In this document: positions 31,276 through 40,971 of the stretch, piece after piece
Numbering within the stretch: position 1 is the first letter of the stretch
How the letters are laid out: the number at the start of each line of letters is the position of its first letter
Assembly (NCBI GenBank): GCA_029248105.1
Contig: JAQWJZ010000009.1
Coordinates: 1 to 49,471, forward strand
Reading direction: 5' to 3'
Origin: Flavobacteriales bacterium
Lineage (GTDB): Bacteria > Bacteroidota > Bacteroidia > Flavobacteriales > UBA7312
Length of the DNA: 49,471 nucleotides
Notes under the pieces: model-generated
Database searches by the model: none
Told to the model about the DNA's origin: nothing
Seen by the model: only the letters and a program-made list of their open reading frames with translations
Position numbers and translations under genes: made by a program

Positions 31276-33663
31276 TTATCTTTTCTCTGTGGTATAAACT
31301 GTTCCTCTCCAGTAGAATAAGGTATTGGAGTCGCTACCAAATTGAGCTACTGCCAAATCAAATGCTGAACCGAATGAGTGCATCACTATCACAGGGATAT
31401 CTTGCCCTAAATAGTTAATGGTTGATAGTTTATTTACTATGGTTAGCGGGTCGTTCATAGCGTCCTCGGCATCTTTAGCGGCTTGTTCCTCAGCAGTCAA
31501 TGGTCGAGGTCTGTTCGGCGCAATAGTCATCTCGTCAATAAGGTGAGATGCACCAGCAAACTTATCTATGATGAACAGTATGTATCGAGCATCTACCGAT
31601 ATAGTGCGCTGAATATCGTTTTCAAAAGCGATATCTCCACTCATAGCTTCCCAGTTGCCATCGAAAGCTGTACCTATAAGCTCACCGTAAGCATTCAGCA
31701 CCGGACTACCAGAGTTACCACCCGTAATGTCGTTGCCACTGATGAAGTTAATGATAAGCTCACCGTTTTCATCGGCATATCTGCCATAGTCTTTAGCTTG
31801 GTATAATTCTTCCAATCGCTCAGGTACCATAAACTCATCGTCTGAGTTGTCCATTTTATCCATAAGACCATCGAAAGTAGTTACAAAGTCGTAGTGCATA
31901 GCATCACCAGGGGTATAATCGCCTACTTGACCGTAAGTCAAACGCATGGTTGAGTTAGCGTTGGGGTAGAATTTCTTGTTAGGTAACATCTCTCTCAAAC
32001 CTGCGATGTATAAACGCTCACCTTTAGCAAGGTTGGCTCTAACATCTTTTCTTTTAGAGCTGATTTTGTCCATGTAATGGTCCATAATGGAGTTGAACAT
32101 ACGCACGGCATAGTCTTTTTCCATTTTGTAGACCGATGGTCTTTCCAAGAATGCAAAGAACTTACTCTGACTCACAAATGGAGAGGTTTTGTAAACGTAA
32201 GCGGCAAACTTGTGCCAATCGCCTTTAGTGTAGTTGTGCTTTCTTACCTTTTCAAAAGCGTCTGGTTGTTTGCTGTAAGGTACGTTATCGTTGTACAATT
32301 CCATTAGCTCTGCAAACAAATCTTGATCCAAATCTTTGTTGTAATCCTTAAAGTGCTCACGAGCTAGATCTTTCAATTCGTTGATAGCCAAACGTCTAGC
32401 TTTAGGGTCTTCAGGTAAATTTTTGATAGCGTCTTGTACTTGATATACAAAATAGAATACATCGGCACCTTGGAATACAGCTTCGTTAAAGAAGATACGT
32501 ACCTCGTTGATTTTCTCATTATCGTAATAAGCATCGGCTAATAAATCTAAGGCCTCACCGTATTTTTCTAGTCTTTCATCGTTAACATTTACCCAAGCAG
32601 TAAACTGATCTTCTAAGGCTTTCTTTTGGTCATAAACTTTCATGCGCTTTAGACCTTTAGTTTGTCCGATGTAGTACTTCCAATAGTTTGCTGTTCTAGC
32701 GTATTTTGAAGCGTATTGGATACGCACTTTTTCTTTAGCATCCATATGAGCACGCATAACCTCTAGTTTTCTATCTCTAATCTTAACTACTGTTGGGTTG
32801 TATTGCTCAATAGCTTGTTGAACACCCCAAGAAGATAGGTAACGGTCAGTAGAACCAGGGAAACCCATAATCATTGAGAAGTCACCATCTTGCACACCGT
32901 CCAAAGAAATAGGGAAGTGGTGCTTAGGTGTGTAAGGAATATTGTCTTCCGAATACTCGGCAGGCTTACCATCAGGTCCACTGTAAACTCTGAACAAAGC
33001 AAAGTCACCAGTGTGTCTTGGCCACATCCAGTTATCAGTATCTCCACCGTATTTTCCTACAGATGATGGGGGTGCGCCTACCAATCTAACGTCGTTAAAC
33101 GTTTCGTATACCATAAGATAGAAATCGTTGCCACCAAAGAATGATTTTACTCTAGCGTTGTAATGTGAGCTATCTGTAGCTTCTGCCACTATTTCGGCAG
33201 ATAGTTTGCGGATAACACCAGAACGTTCTTCGTCAGAAACAGAATCTAAAGCTGCGTTGATTCGTTCTGTAACGTCTTCCATTTTTACCAAAAAGGATAC
33301 GAATAAGCCTTCGTTCTCTAATTCTTCGCTTTTATCCATAGCCCAAAAGCCATCGGTCAAATAATCGTTGCTCACAGTTGAATGCGATTGTATTTGTCCA
33401 AACCCACAGTGGTGGTTGGTTAATAAAAGACCTTGGTCAGAAACCATTTCGGCGGTACAAAAACCACCTAAAGAAACTACGGCATCTTTTAAAGAAGAAT
33501 TATTAATATCGTAAATGTCTTGAGCCGTAAGTGTTAAGCCTAAGGCTTGCATATCGGCTTCGTTGTCAGAAAGTAATAATGGCAACCACATACCTTCGTC
33601 TGCTTTGACAGAAAGCAAACCGAAGCAAAGTGCCATTGTAATGGTAAATAGTTTTTTGAACAT
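31276..33663 (-). CDS. S46-family dipeptidyl-peptidase, DPP7-like
   Basis: 795 residues; known DPP7/DPP11 enzymes are about 710-720, and the excess is a C-terminal tail after LIDEMTIAPNRPRP. Signal peptide to about SVKA, so periplasmic. Catalytic triad: His85 in LLLTNHHCGFG, Asp220 in HTGDFALFRVY, Ser651 in TGGNSGSPVL. The specificity residue eighteen positions after the serine is Gly669 (AFDGNWEAMSGD), as in DPP7, which prefers hydrophobic P1; DPP11 has Arg there for acidic P1. It trims dipeptides from peptide N-termini for uptake. Monocistronic with its own terminator. Confidence 0.94.
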   Translation of the reverse strand: MFKKLFTITMALCFGLLSVKADEGMWLPLLLSDNEADMQALGLTLTAQDIYDINNSSLKDAVVSLGGFCTAEMVSDQGLLLTNHHCGFGQIQSHSTVSNDYLTDGFWAMDKSEELENEGLFVSFLVKMEDVTERINAALDSVSDEERSGVIRKLSAEIVAEATDSSHYNARVKSFFGGNDFYLMVYETFNDVRLVGAPPSSVGKYGGDTDNWMWPRHTGDFALFRVYSGPDGKPAEYSEDNIPYTPKHHFPISLDGVQDGDFSMIMGFPGSTDRYLSSWGVQQAIEQYNPTVVKIRDRKLEVMRAHMDAKEKVRIQYASKYARTANYWKYYIGQTKGLKRMKVYDQKKALEDQFTAWVNVNDERLEKYGEALDLLADAYYDNEKINEVRIFFNEAVFQGADVFYFVYQVQDAIKNLPEDPKARRLAINELKDLAREHFKDYNKDLDQDLFAELMELYNDNVPYSKQPDAFEKVRKHNYTKGDWHKFAAYVYKTSPFVSQSKFFAFLERPSVYKMEKDYAVRMFNSIMDHYMDKISSKRKDVRANLAKGERLYIAGLREMLPNKKFYPNANSTMRLTYGQVGDYTPGDAMHYDFVTTFDGLMDKMDNSDDEFMVPERLEELYQAKDYGRYADENGELIINFISGNDITGGNSGSPVLNAYGELIGTAFDGNWEAMSGDIAFENDIQRTISVDARYILFIIDKFAGASHLIDEMTIAPNRPRPLTAEEQAAKDAEDAMNDPLTIVNKLSTINYLGQDIPVIVMHSFGSAFDLAVAQFGSDSNTLFYWRGTVYTTEKR

Positions 33664-33803
33664 AATTGTTTTATTTAGAGATATTGGGTTTGATGCAAAT
33701 AAAGAAAAAAAGACTTTCTCAAAGGCAAATGTTTTGATAAACTAATGAACAATTTAATGTAGAAAAACTTACAATTCTTGTTTAGCTTTGAAACAGACTA
33801 CAT

Positions 33804-34604
33804 TTATTGAATGGCCTCTTCTATTTTTCGTTCTTTAATGCTCTGCTCTATCCCGTCCCAAAGTTTAATACGAGCTTTCAAAGAGTCCATGGCTACGATT
33901 TTGGCTTCTTGCCATTTGTTTTCGTCATCGCCACAAAGTTCTTCAATCATTTGAAGGGCTAAAGGAGTATGCACTTCTTCGTCTAGCTCAATGTGTCTGT
34001 CTAGATAGTAGCGAAAGGTGTCCAATTTTCCGGGGAAATTCTTATCCAAATCACTTACAATAGAACGGAACATGTCGGGTATGAGGTCTTCTCTACCGAA
34101 GGTAAAGGCGGCGGCTATTTCGTGCAATTTGCCTCGGTGTATAATTTCAAAAGTAGTGTTGACAAATTCCAAGGTGTAGTCTTTCAGCTGTTCCACATTG
34201 AATTTGAGCAATTCTTTGTGCGAATAGCCTGAAATCAAACGAGCAATAAAGCGTTCCACCTGTTCGGTGTCAGCACCGCATTGCTTCATGGATTGTAAGT
34301 ACATTTCGTAATGGCTAGATGGATTACCTTCAATGTCCATATCGCTTTCTTCTTCAAGTACAATTTCGTTGATGAGTCGGCGCGTCTTAGGGTTGCCGAT
34401 AGGCATCCAAGGGGCGTTGGTGCTGGTCAATCCAAATTGAAGAGCTTTCAATAAAGCCATAAAGTCCCAAACCGCAAAAACGTGTTGTTCCATCAAAATG
34501 TTAAGGTCGTTGAGGTGGCGCAATTGTTGGTAAACAGGATGTTCTAATAACAACTGTCTAAGGGGTAAAATACCTTCTTTTATATCGCTTATTTTTGGAT
34601 TCAT
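33804..34604 (-). CDS. DUF3050-family protein (heme-oxygenase-like helical fold)
   Basis: 266 residues, all-helical, cytoplasmic. Recognisable as DUF3050 by LLEHPVYQQLRHLNDLNILM, EQHVFAVWDFMALLKALQ, TSTNAPWMPIGNPKTRRLINEIVLEEESD and the late EIAAAFTFGREDLIPDMF and RHIELDEEVHTPLALQM. Conserved His and Glu residues fit a di-iron heme-oxygenase-like site, but no reaction is established. It is the last gene of the SUF operon; its ATG overlaps the DUF2480 stop (ATGA), so it is translated together with an iron-sulfur assembly set. It may be an iron-dependent oxidase or use an Fe-S/iron supply; this is inference. The 140-base gap to the peptidase gene shows nothing recognisable. Confidence 0.88.
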   Translation of the reverse strand: MNPKISDIKEGILPLRQLLLEHPVYQQLRHLNDLNILMEQHVFAVWDFMALLKALQFGLTSTNAPWMPIGNPKTRRLINEIVLEEESDMDIEGNPSSHYEMYLQSMKQCGADTEQVERFIARLISGYSHKELLKFNVEQLKDYTLEFVNTTFEIIHRGKLHEIAAAFTFGREDLIPDMFRSIVSDLDKNFPGKLDTFRYYLDRHIELDEEVHTPLALQMIEELCGDDENKWQEAKIVAMDSLKARIKLWDGIEQSIKERKIEEAIQ

Positions 34605-35107
34605 TTCTTCTTGTAAATGGGTACGGAAGAACAGGCTTCTCCATACATGATACTCTTTACTACAGGTCTTAATTTGTAGGTAATAGCAATGTAAGCATAC
34701 TCCACAATTTTCAAATCGCTACACCCTTTGATGATAACTCTTTTATCTTTGTAAGGGGTCACATCTAGATTCATAATTATGGGCTGAAAAAGAAAACTTT
34801 CTAATTGCTCTAAGGAGCCTCTTACAACGGTTTTGGCATGTGGCATTAGTGATGAAGCGATTAGCATATAAGCCCATACGGGCACTATGGCGTCAGCACT
34901 ACAATCGATCGTAACGTGCTGATCTTGGTGTTGTGACCAATCGTAATCATTGACGGCCTGTCTGAAGTCTTTTTCTTTTAGGATTAGGCCTTCAAAAAGC
35001 CAATCTTTGAGATCAATGAGTAGGCGTTGACCTTTTGGATAATGTTCTTCCAAGTCAAAATTGACTAAGCCGCTATTGGCTACTTTATTGACAATTTCAC
35101 CACTCAT
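34601..35107 (-). CDS. DUF2480-family protein, SUF-operon associated
   Basis: 168 residues, cytoplasmic. DUF2480 features: EIVNKVANSGLVNFDLEEHY at the start, IDLKDWLFEGLILKEKDFR, and VIIKGCSDLKIVEYAYIAI near the end, with a C-terminal YGEACSSVPIYKKK. The conserved Cys in KGCSD and that in GEACSS might bind a metal or a cluster, but no function is known. The family appears confined mostly to Bacteroidota and often lies next to suf genes; here it starts one base after the DUF59 stop and overlaps DUF3050 by four bases. Confidence 0.88.
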   Translation of the reverse strand: MSGEIVNKVANSGLVNFDLEEHYPKGQRLLIDLKDWLFEGLILKEKDFRQAVNDYDWSQHQDQHVTIDCSADAIVPVWAYMLIASSLMPHAKTVVRGSLEQLESFLFQPIIMNLDVTPYKDKRVIIKGCSDLKIVEYAYIAITYKLRPVVKSIMYGEACSSVPIYKKK

Positions 35108-35108
35108 C

Positions 35109-35432
35109 TTACAGCATTCCCAATTCGAGTTTGGCTTCTTCGCTCATCATATCTTTATCCCAAGGGGGATCAAATGTGATGTTTACTTTGACATTGCGAA
35201 CCTCTTCAACTACCTTAACTTTTTCTTCTACTTCTACTGGTAAGGTTTCGGCAACGGGGCAGTTTGGCGAGGTTAAAGTCATCTCTATTTCCACATCGCA
35301 TTCTTCACTAACTTGAATGTCGTATATCAATCCAAGTTCGTAAATGTTTACAGGAATTTCAGGGTCATATATTTGACAAATTCTTTCTACTATCTTTTCG
35401 CCTATGGCTTGTAATTCAGCATCTGTTTTCAT
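35109..35432 (-). CDS. DUF59/MIP18-family iron-sulfur assembly factor (SufT-like)
   Basis: 107 residues, single domain. Core motifs YDPEIPVNIYELGLIYDI (the DPE-P-hydrophobic signature) and MTLTSPNCPVAETLP with the conserved Cys, then NVKVNITFDPPWDKDMMS. Family members mature Fe-S proteins downstream of cluster assembly. It lies six bases after sufE and before DUF2480, within the operon. It is shorter than some SufT proteins and has no extra domain. Confidence 0.9.
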   Translation of the reverse strand: MKTDAELQAIGEKIVERICQIYDPEIPVNIYELGLIYDIQVSEECDVEIEMTLTSPNCPVAETLPVEVEEKVKVVEEVRNVKVNITFDPPWDKDMMSEEAKLELGML

Positions 35433-35437
35433 AGTAC

Positions 35438-35860
35438 TTAGTTTTGTGATTGGAACGCTAAAGCGTAAAGTTTCATTTGTTTAACCATCGATAGGAGTCC
35501 GTTGGCTCTTGTTGGCGATAGTTGCTCTTTCAGTCCGATTTGATTGATGAATTCGGTGTCGGCATCTACAATTTCTTGAGCTTTTTGTCCTGAAAAAGTA
35601 CGTACCAAAAGGGCAATAATGCCTTTGGTCATAATGGCGTCGCTATCGGCAGTAAAAACAACGGTATTGTTTTCTTGTTGAGCGTGTAGCCATACCCTAG
35701 ATTGACAGCCTTTAATGAGGTTGTCATCGGTCTTGAATTGCTCTTCAATTAAGGGTAATGATTTCCCCAAGTCAATGACGTGCTCGTACTTCTCCATCCA
35801 CTCTTCGAACATGTCGAATTCGTCAATGATATCTTGTTGTATGTCTTGAATACTTGCCAT
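35438..35860 (-). CDS. sufE: SufE, sulfur transfer partner of SufS
   Basis: 140 residues. It accepts persulfide from SufS and passes it to SufB. Motifs are FDMFEEWMEKYEHVIDLG, the active Cys in LIKGCQSRVW, and GIIALLVRTFSGQKAQEIVDAD. No SufU-like zinc site is present, so this is the SufS-SufE type system. It starts two bases after the sufS stop. Confidence 0.95.
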   Translation of the reverse strand: MASIQDIQQDIIDEFDMFEEWMEKYEHVIDLGKSLPLIEEQFKTDDNLIKGCQSRVWLHAQQENNTVVFTADSDAIMTKGIIALLVRTFSGQKAQEIVDADTEFINQIGLKEQLSPTRANGLLSMVKQMKLYALAFQSQN

Positions 35861-35862
35861 AA

Positions 35863-37077
35863 TTAGGATAACATCATTTGGGCTTTTTTAACACCCTCAA
35901 TCAATCGGTTAATGTCTTCTTTGGTATTGTAAACGGCAAAAGAGGCTCTTACAGTACCCGGTATGCAAAATTGATCCATAACAGGTTGTGCGCAATGGTG
36001 ACCAGTACGAACAGCAATACCTAATTTGTCCAAAATCATACCCATATCGTAAGGGTGAATATCGCCTACTAAAAAGGAGATAACCCCTGCTTTTTCTTGC
36101 GCTTGACCAATGAAGCGAATACCCTCGATTTTACCGAGTTCTTCTGTGGCATAGTCCACTAATCCCTTTTCGTATTCTACGATATTCTCTAGGCCTATTT
36201 CGTTGAGCCAATCAATGGCTGTTTTGAGAGCAATCCCTCCTGCTATATTGGGTGTCCCTGCCTCAAATTTGTGTGGTAAATCGGCATAGGTTGTTTTGTC
36301 AAAACTAACGGTAGCTATCATCTCGCCACCACCCTGATAGGGGGGTAATTTCTTGAGCCATTCTTCTTTGCCATACAGTGCGCCAATACCTGTTGGACCA
36401 TAGACTTTGTGTCCCGAAATACAGTAAAAGTCAGCGTCTAAATCTTGAACGTCAATGCTGCAATGTGGTCCCGCTTGTGCCCCGTCTATCAAGACTGCAG
36501 CACCGACCTCATGAGCCCATTGTATCATTTGCTTAACAGGATTAATTGTTCCCAAAGCGTTTGAGATATGATTAACAGCAACGACTTTTGTTTTGTTCGA
36601 TAAAAGGTTTTTGTAGGCCTCTATATCTAGGACGCCTTTTTCGTCCATAGGGATAACTTTTAAGCTTGCTGATGCACTTTCACAGGTCATTTGCCAAGGC
36701 ACAATATTGGAGTGGTGCTCCATAGCTGAAACAAGAACTTCATCGCCTTGTTTTAAGATTTGTCTAAAACCGTTGGCTACTAAATTAATAGCTTCGGTAT
36801 TGCCTTTAGTAAAAATGATTTCGTGAAGGTGCTCGGCATTAAAATGTTGGCGAATAGTTTCCCTAGAGGCCTCGTAAGCATCGGTAGCTAATTGACTAAG
36901 GTAGTGAACGCCACGATGTATGTTGGAGTTTTGTTTTTCGTAATAATGACTGATAGCATCTATGACCACTTGGGGTTTGTGAGTGGTTGCTCCATTATCC
37001 AAATAGACCAAAGGATGACCATTCACTTCTTGGTGAAGTGTAGGAAATTGATTGCGTATGTCATTAATAGCTATCAT
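35863..37077 (-). CDS. sufS: SufS group II cysteine desulfurase
   Basis: 404 residues. PLP enzyme that removes sulfur from cysteine as a protein persulfide. The PLP lysine is in DFYCISGHKVYGPTGIG, the upstream Asp in VLIDGAQAGPHCSIDVQDL, and the persulfide Cys in VRTGHHCAQPVM near residue 360, on the short loop of group II enzymes. It starts directly at the sufD stop (37078) and is followed by sufE, the standard partner. Confidence 0.96.
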   Translation of the reverse strand: MIAINDIRNQFPTLHQEVNGHPLVYLDNGATTHKPQVVIDAISHYYEKQNSNIHRGVHYLSQLATDAYEASRETIRQHFNAEHLHEIIFTKGNTEAINLVANGFRQILKQGDEVLVSAMEHHSNIVPWQMTCESASASLKVIPMDEKGVLDIEAYKNLLSNKTKVVAVNHISNALGTINPVKQMIQWAHEVGAAVLIDGAQAGPHCSIDVQDLDADFYCISGHKVYGPTGIGALYGKEEWLKKLPPYQGGGEMIATVSFDKTTYADLPHKFEAGTPNIAGGIALKTAIDWLNEIGLENIVEYEKGLVDYATEELGKIEGIRFIGQAQEKAGVISFLVGDIHPYDMGMILDKLGIAVRTGHHCAQPVMDQFCIPGTVRASFAVYNTKEDINRLIEGVKKAQMMLS

Positions 37078-38379
37078 TTATACTTCTATATTCAATTCAA
37101 CACCTAGTTTTTCAGCGATTATACGGTTTAATTTCTCTTTGAGTTCGGGAATTTTAACATTCGAAAGAACGTCATTAGCAAAGGCATACATTAGCATAGC
37201 TTGTGCCTCTTTGAAAGGAATACCTCTTGAGCGCAGGTAAAATAGTGCTTCATCGTCTAGTTGTCCGATAGTACAACCGTGACTACAAGCTACATCGTCG
37301 GCATATATCTCAAGTTGAGGTTTGGTGTCAATAGATGCTGAGTCGGTTAGCAATAAATTGTTGTTGGATTGAAAGGCATTGGTCTTTTGAGCGTGAGGCC
37401 TTACCATAACCTTTCCATTGAAAATGCCTTTAGCATTATCGTCAAAAATACCTTTGTACATTTCATTACTTTGACAATGGGGTACGGCATGGTCCACCAT
37501 AGTGTGGTGGTCAACTAATTGGTCTTGTCCGATAAGTGTTATACCTCGCATATTACTTTCAGAATGTTCACCTTCTAACAAAAAGCTGAGGTTGTTGCGA
37601 ATAAATTTACCACCAAAGCTAAAGGTGTCTACGGTGCAATTGCAGTTTTTGCCTTGCTTTACCCAAGTGTTGTCTATCAAAGAGCAACTGCGTTTATCGT
37701 TTTGAACTTTATAAAAATCAACTACAGAATTATCGGCGGCATGAATTTCTGTTAGGGCGTTGGTAAAGACTTCTTTTCCGTCAAAATTCTGATGTCTTTC
37801 AGTAATTTGTACTTGGGCATTTTCTTCAACTACAATTAAGTTTCGTGTTTGTAAAAATAAGTCGGAAGACACTCCATTGGTGACATATACAATCTGAATG
37901 GGCTTTTCAGCGACTTTGTTTTTGGGCACATAAATAAATGCTCCTTCTTTAGATAAGGCAGAGTTTAGAGAAACTAAAGTATCGGGCGTTTCAGAAATGC
38001 AAGTTCCCCAATATTTCTTTAAAATTTCTGATTCTTTTTGTTCTGCCTCAGCAAGTGAACAGACGGTAGCATACTTATCATCAATGGATGATAATTCTTC
38101 TGAAAACTGACCGTTTACAAATACCATTAAATGTGTATCTGTGTCTGTCAAAATATATTCTTCAAGAGACTTTGCTGTGATTTCACTTTTGGATTCCGAC
38201 AGCTGATAGTCGTTTTTCAGAATAGGTAAAAGATTGGTGTATTTCCACTCCTCGTCTTTTATTGTAGGGAAACCCATTTCGTCCCATCGCTGAATGTGTT
38301 TTGCCCTTTCAGTTTCAAAAGAAAGACCTCGTGTAGCTCCGTCTTTGTATGCTTGTATGAGTTTGTCTTTTAAATTCAC
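37078..38379 (-). CDS. sufD: SufD, scaffold subunit of the SufBCD complex
   Basis: 433 residues. Beta-helix scaffold protein that pairs with SufB on the SufC ATPase. Typical phrases: EWKYTNLLPIL in the N-terminal helical domain, then the helix repeats with NLSFLLEGEHSESNMRGI, MVDHAVPHCQSNEMYKGIFDD, GKVMVRPHAQKTNAFQSNNN, and the C-terminal CSHGCTIGQLDDEALFYLRSRG. The SufD His in the DHAVPHC stretch corresponds to the residue thought to help assemble clusters. It overlaps sufC by four bases. Confidence 0.96.
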   Translation of the reverse strand: MNLKDKLIQAYKDGATRGLSFETERAKHIQRWDEMGFPTIKDEEWKYTNLLPILKNDYQLSESKSEITAKSLEEYILTDTDTHLMVFVNGQFSEELSSIDDKYATVCSLAEAEQKESEILKKYWGTCISETPDTLVSLNSALSKEGAFIYVPKNKVAEKPIQIVYVTNGVSSDLFLQTRNLIVVEENAQVQITERHQNFDGKEVFTNALTEIHAADNSVVDFYKVQNDKRSCSLIDNTWVKQGKNCNCTVDTFSFGGKFIRNNLSFLLEGEHSESNMRGITLIGQDQLVDHHTMVDHAVPHCQSNEMYKGIFDDNAKGIFNGKVMVRPHAQKTNAFQSNNNLLLTDSASIDTKPQLEIYADDVACSHGCTIGQLDDEALFYLRSRGIPFKEAQAMLMYAFANDVLSNVKIPELKEKLNRIIAEKLGVELNIEV

Positions 38380-39131
38380 TTTCCTTCCGCTTCTTTAATG
38401 ATCCAATCGTAACCCTTTTCTTCTAGTTCTAAAGCTAATTCTTTACTGCCAGATTTTACAATTCTACCATCGTATAATACGTGTACAAAGTCAGGTACTA
38501 TATAGTCTAGCAAACGTTGGTAGTGAGTAATAACGATAGTAGCATTCTCTTTTGACTTTAGTTTGTTTACACCATTAGCAACGATACGTAGAGCATCGAT
38601 ATCTAAGCCTGAATCGGTTTCATCGAGGATAGCTAATTTAGGCTCTAGCATCGCCATTTGAAAGATTTCATTTCTTTTCTTTTCACCACCAGAAAACCCT
38701 TGGTTCAGCGAACGGCTAAGAAAGCCTTTCTTTATCTCAAGAAGCTCCATTTTCTCTCTCATCATCTTTAACAAATCGCCAGCTGGCATAGGCTCAAGTC
38801 CTTGCGCTTTTCTACTTTCGTTAAGCGATGTTTTTAGGAAGTTAGATACCGATACACCGGGAATTTCAATAGGGTACTGAAAGGATAAAAATATCCCTTT
38901 GTGCGAACGCTCTTCAGGAGATAATTCCATAATATCGCTACCATTGAAGTCGATAGTTCCGTCCTCTATTTCGTATTCTTCTCTTCCAGCAATAACGGAA
39001 GACAAGGTGCTTTTTCCTGAGCCATTAGGACCCATAATAGCGTGAACCTCTCCAGCATTAACTTTTAGGTTGATACCTGTTAAAATTTTATTGCCTTCTA
39101 CAGAGGCTTTTAAGTTTTTTATTTCTAACAT
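38376..39131 (-). CDS. sufC: SufC, ABC-type ATPase of the SufBCD complex
   Basis: 251 residues. Walker A GPNGSGKST, Q-loop LSFQYPIEIPGVS, ABC signature FSGGEKKRNEI, Walker B LAILDETDSGLD and switch His in VITHYQRLLDYI are all present. Soluble, without membrane partners; ATP binding drives structural change in SufB-SufD during cluster assembly. It starts nine bases after the sufB stop and overlaps sufD. Confidence 0.97.
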   Translation of the reverse strand: MLEIKNLKASVEGNKILTGINLKVNAGEVHAIMGPNGSGKSTLSSVIAGREEYEIEDGTIDFNGSDIMELSPEERSHKGIFLSFQYPIEIPGVSVSNFLKTSLNESRKAQGLEPMPAGDLLKMMREKMELLEIKKGFLSRSLNQGFSGGEKKRNEIFQMAMLEPKLAILDETDSGLDIDALRIVANGVNKLKSKENATIVITHYQRLLDYIVPDFVHVLYDGRIVKSGSKELALELEEKGYDWIIKEAEGK

Positions 39132-39140
39132 AATTCTTTT

Positions 39141-40583
39141 TTATCCAACACTACCTTCCAAACTAATGGCTAGTAGCTTTTGCGCCTCAACGGCAAATTC
39201 CATTGGTAATTGATTAAGTACATCTTTGCAATAGCCATTCACAATCAGTGCAATGGCTTCTTCCGTTCCTATCCCTCTTTGATTGCAGTAGAATATTTGG
39301 TCTTCTCCAATTTTTGAGGTGGTTGCTTCGTGCTCTATTTTAGCACTTTTATTTTTTACTTCTATGTAGGGGAAAGTATGCGAACCGCATTTATCACCCA
39401 TTAAGAGGGAGTCGCATTGCGAGAAATTTCTAGCGTTTTCTGCACCCTTTTGTATCTTCACCAAGCCTCTGTAACTACCTTCACTTTTACCGGCACATAT
39501 ACCTTTTGAAATAATAGTACTTTTTGAGTTTTTGCCAAGATGAATCATCTTTGTTCCTGTATCCGCTTGCTGGTAATTGTTGGTTACGGCCACCGAATAA
39601 AATTCACCGATTGAGTTGTCTCCTTTTAGAATACAAGAAGGGTATTTCCATGTTACTGCCGAGCCTGTTTCTACCTGCGTCCAAGATATCTTAGAGCGGT
39701 TATGACAAACGCCTCTTTTAGTAACAAAATTGAAAACACCACCCACACCATTAGCATCACCAGGATACCAGTTTTGTACAGTAGAATATTTGATTTCTGC
39801 ATCGTCCATAGCGATTAATTCTACTACGGCAGCATGCAGTTGATTTTCATCACGCATAGGGGCAGTACAACCTTCCAGATAGCTGACATAACTGCCTTCA
39901 TCGGCAATGACTAATGTTCTTTCAAATTGTCCTGTTCCGGCCTGATTTATTCTAAAGTATGTGGACAGTTCCATAGGGCATTTGACACCCTTTGGAATGT
40001 AGCAAAACGAACCATCGGTAAATACAGCCGAGTTAAGTGCTGAAAAGAAGTTATCGGTAGTAGGAACAACGGTTCCTAAGTATTTTTTTACGAGTTCAGG
40101 GTGTTCTTTAACGGCTTCGCTGATGGAACAAAAAATGATTCCCAATTCGCCCAGTTTATCTTTAAAACTGGTAGCTACTGAAACGCTATCCATAACGAAG
40201 TCAACGGCTACTCCAGCTAATTTTTTTTGCTCGTCAAGAGAAATCCCAAGCTTGTCAAAAGTCTTTTTCATCTCGGGGTCTAGCTCGTCCAAACTTTTAA
40301 GTTCTTTCTTCTGTTTGGGCGCAGCATAATAGATGATGTCTTGATAATTAGGCTTTTGGTATTTGATATTAGCCCAATTGGGTTCTTCCATCTTTTTCCA
40401 CGACTCGAAAGCCTTCAAACGGTGCTCTAGTAACCATTGTGGCTCTTCTTTTTTCTTGGAAATAAGGCGAATAACATCTTCGTTAAGCCCTTTTTGAATG
40501 GTATCACTTTCTACGTTAGTAGTAAAGCCATACTTATATTCTGCTCCTGTTACTTCTTCTAATATTTTATCTTCTTCAGTCAA
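39141..40583 (-). CDS. sufB: SufB, scaffold subunit carrying the nascent iron-sulfur cluster
   Basis: 480 residues, normal length. Starts [20 protein letters not shown]. Conserved parts: [79 protein letters not shown] and [21 protein letters not shown]. The Cys in the [10 protein letters not shown] segment and the nearby Glu/His are in the region that binds the cluster at the SufD interface. It follows the sufA-like gene by 16 bases. Confidence 0.97.
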   Translation of the reverse strand: MTEEDKILEEVTGAEYKYGFTTNVESDTIQKGLNEDVIRLISKKKEEPQWLLEHRLKAFESWKKMEEPNWANIKYQKPNYQDIIYYAAPKQKKELKSLDELDPEMKKTFDKLGISLDEQKKLAGVAVDFVMDSVSVATSFKDKLGELGIIFCSISEAVKEHPELVKKYLGTVVPTTDNFFSALNSAVFTDGSFCYIPKGVKCPMELSTYFRINQAGTGQFERTLVIADEGSYVSYLEGCTAPMRDENQLHAAVVELIAMDDAEIKYSTVQNWYPGDANGVGGVFNFVTKRGVCHNRSKISWTQVETGSAVTWKYPSCILKGDNSIGEFYSVAVTNNYQQADTGTKMIHLGKNSKSTIISKGICAGKSEGSYRGLVKIQKGAENARNFSQCDSLLMGDKCGSHTFPYIEVKNKSAKIEHEATTSKIGEDQIFYCNQRGIGTEEAIALIVNGYCKDVLNQLPMEFAVEAQKLLAISLEGSVG

Positions 40584-40599
40584 TGCTAATTGTTATAAT

Positions 40600-40926
40600 T
40601 TAAACTGCAAAACTTTCACCACATCCACATGTTCGTGATGCATTTGGGTTGTTAAAGACAAAGCCCTTGCCATTTAATCCTCCAGAATATTCTAAAACCG
40701 TACCTATCAAATACAGATAGCTTTTCTTGTTAACTACGATTTTTATACCGTTGTCTTCAAAAGATTTATCGTCTTCATTTTCAGTAGTGTCAAAACCCAA
40801 GTCATATGAAAGACCTGAACAACCTCCACTATTAACTCCTACTCTAACAAAAGCATCGGAATTTTTACCTTCCTCTTTCATTAAAGACAGCAATTTTGTT
40901 TTTGCGTCATCTGTTACCTGAATCAC
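40600..40926 (-). CDS. A-type iron-sulfur carrier protein (SufA/HesB/IscA family)
   Basis: 108 residues. The start is GTG at 40926: an in-frame stop lies a short way upstream and no ATG is available there. The three cluster-binding cysteines of the family are present: one in NSGGCSGLSYDLG and the CGC of RTCGCGESFAV at the C-terminus. It carries clusters from SufBCD to target proteins. First gene of the nine-gene SUF operon, downstream of up to three overlapping TAATTTTG boxes. Confidence 0.94.
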   Translation of the reverse strand: MIQVTDDAKTKLLSLMKEEGKNSDAFVRVGVNSGGCSGLSYDLGFDTTENEDDKSFEDNGIKIVVNKKSYLYLIGTVLEYSGGLNGKGFVFNNPNASRTCGCGESFAV

Positions 40927-40942
40927 CTTATTTATAATATTT

Positions 40943-40971
40943 CAAAATTAGAGTACAAAATTACAAAATTA
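40943..40971 (-). promoter_or_regulatory. Triple TAATTTTG box upstream of the SUF operon
   Basis: CAAAATTA occurs at 40943-40950, 40956-40963 and 40964-40971; each reads TAATTTTG on the minus strand, a full TAnnTTTG match. The nearest ends 16 bases before the GTG start. They might be alternative start sites, or a repeated regulator site that happens to resemble the promoter box. Confidence 0.55.
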
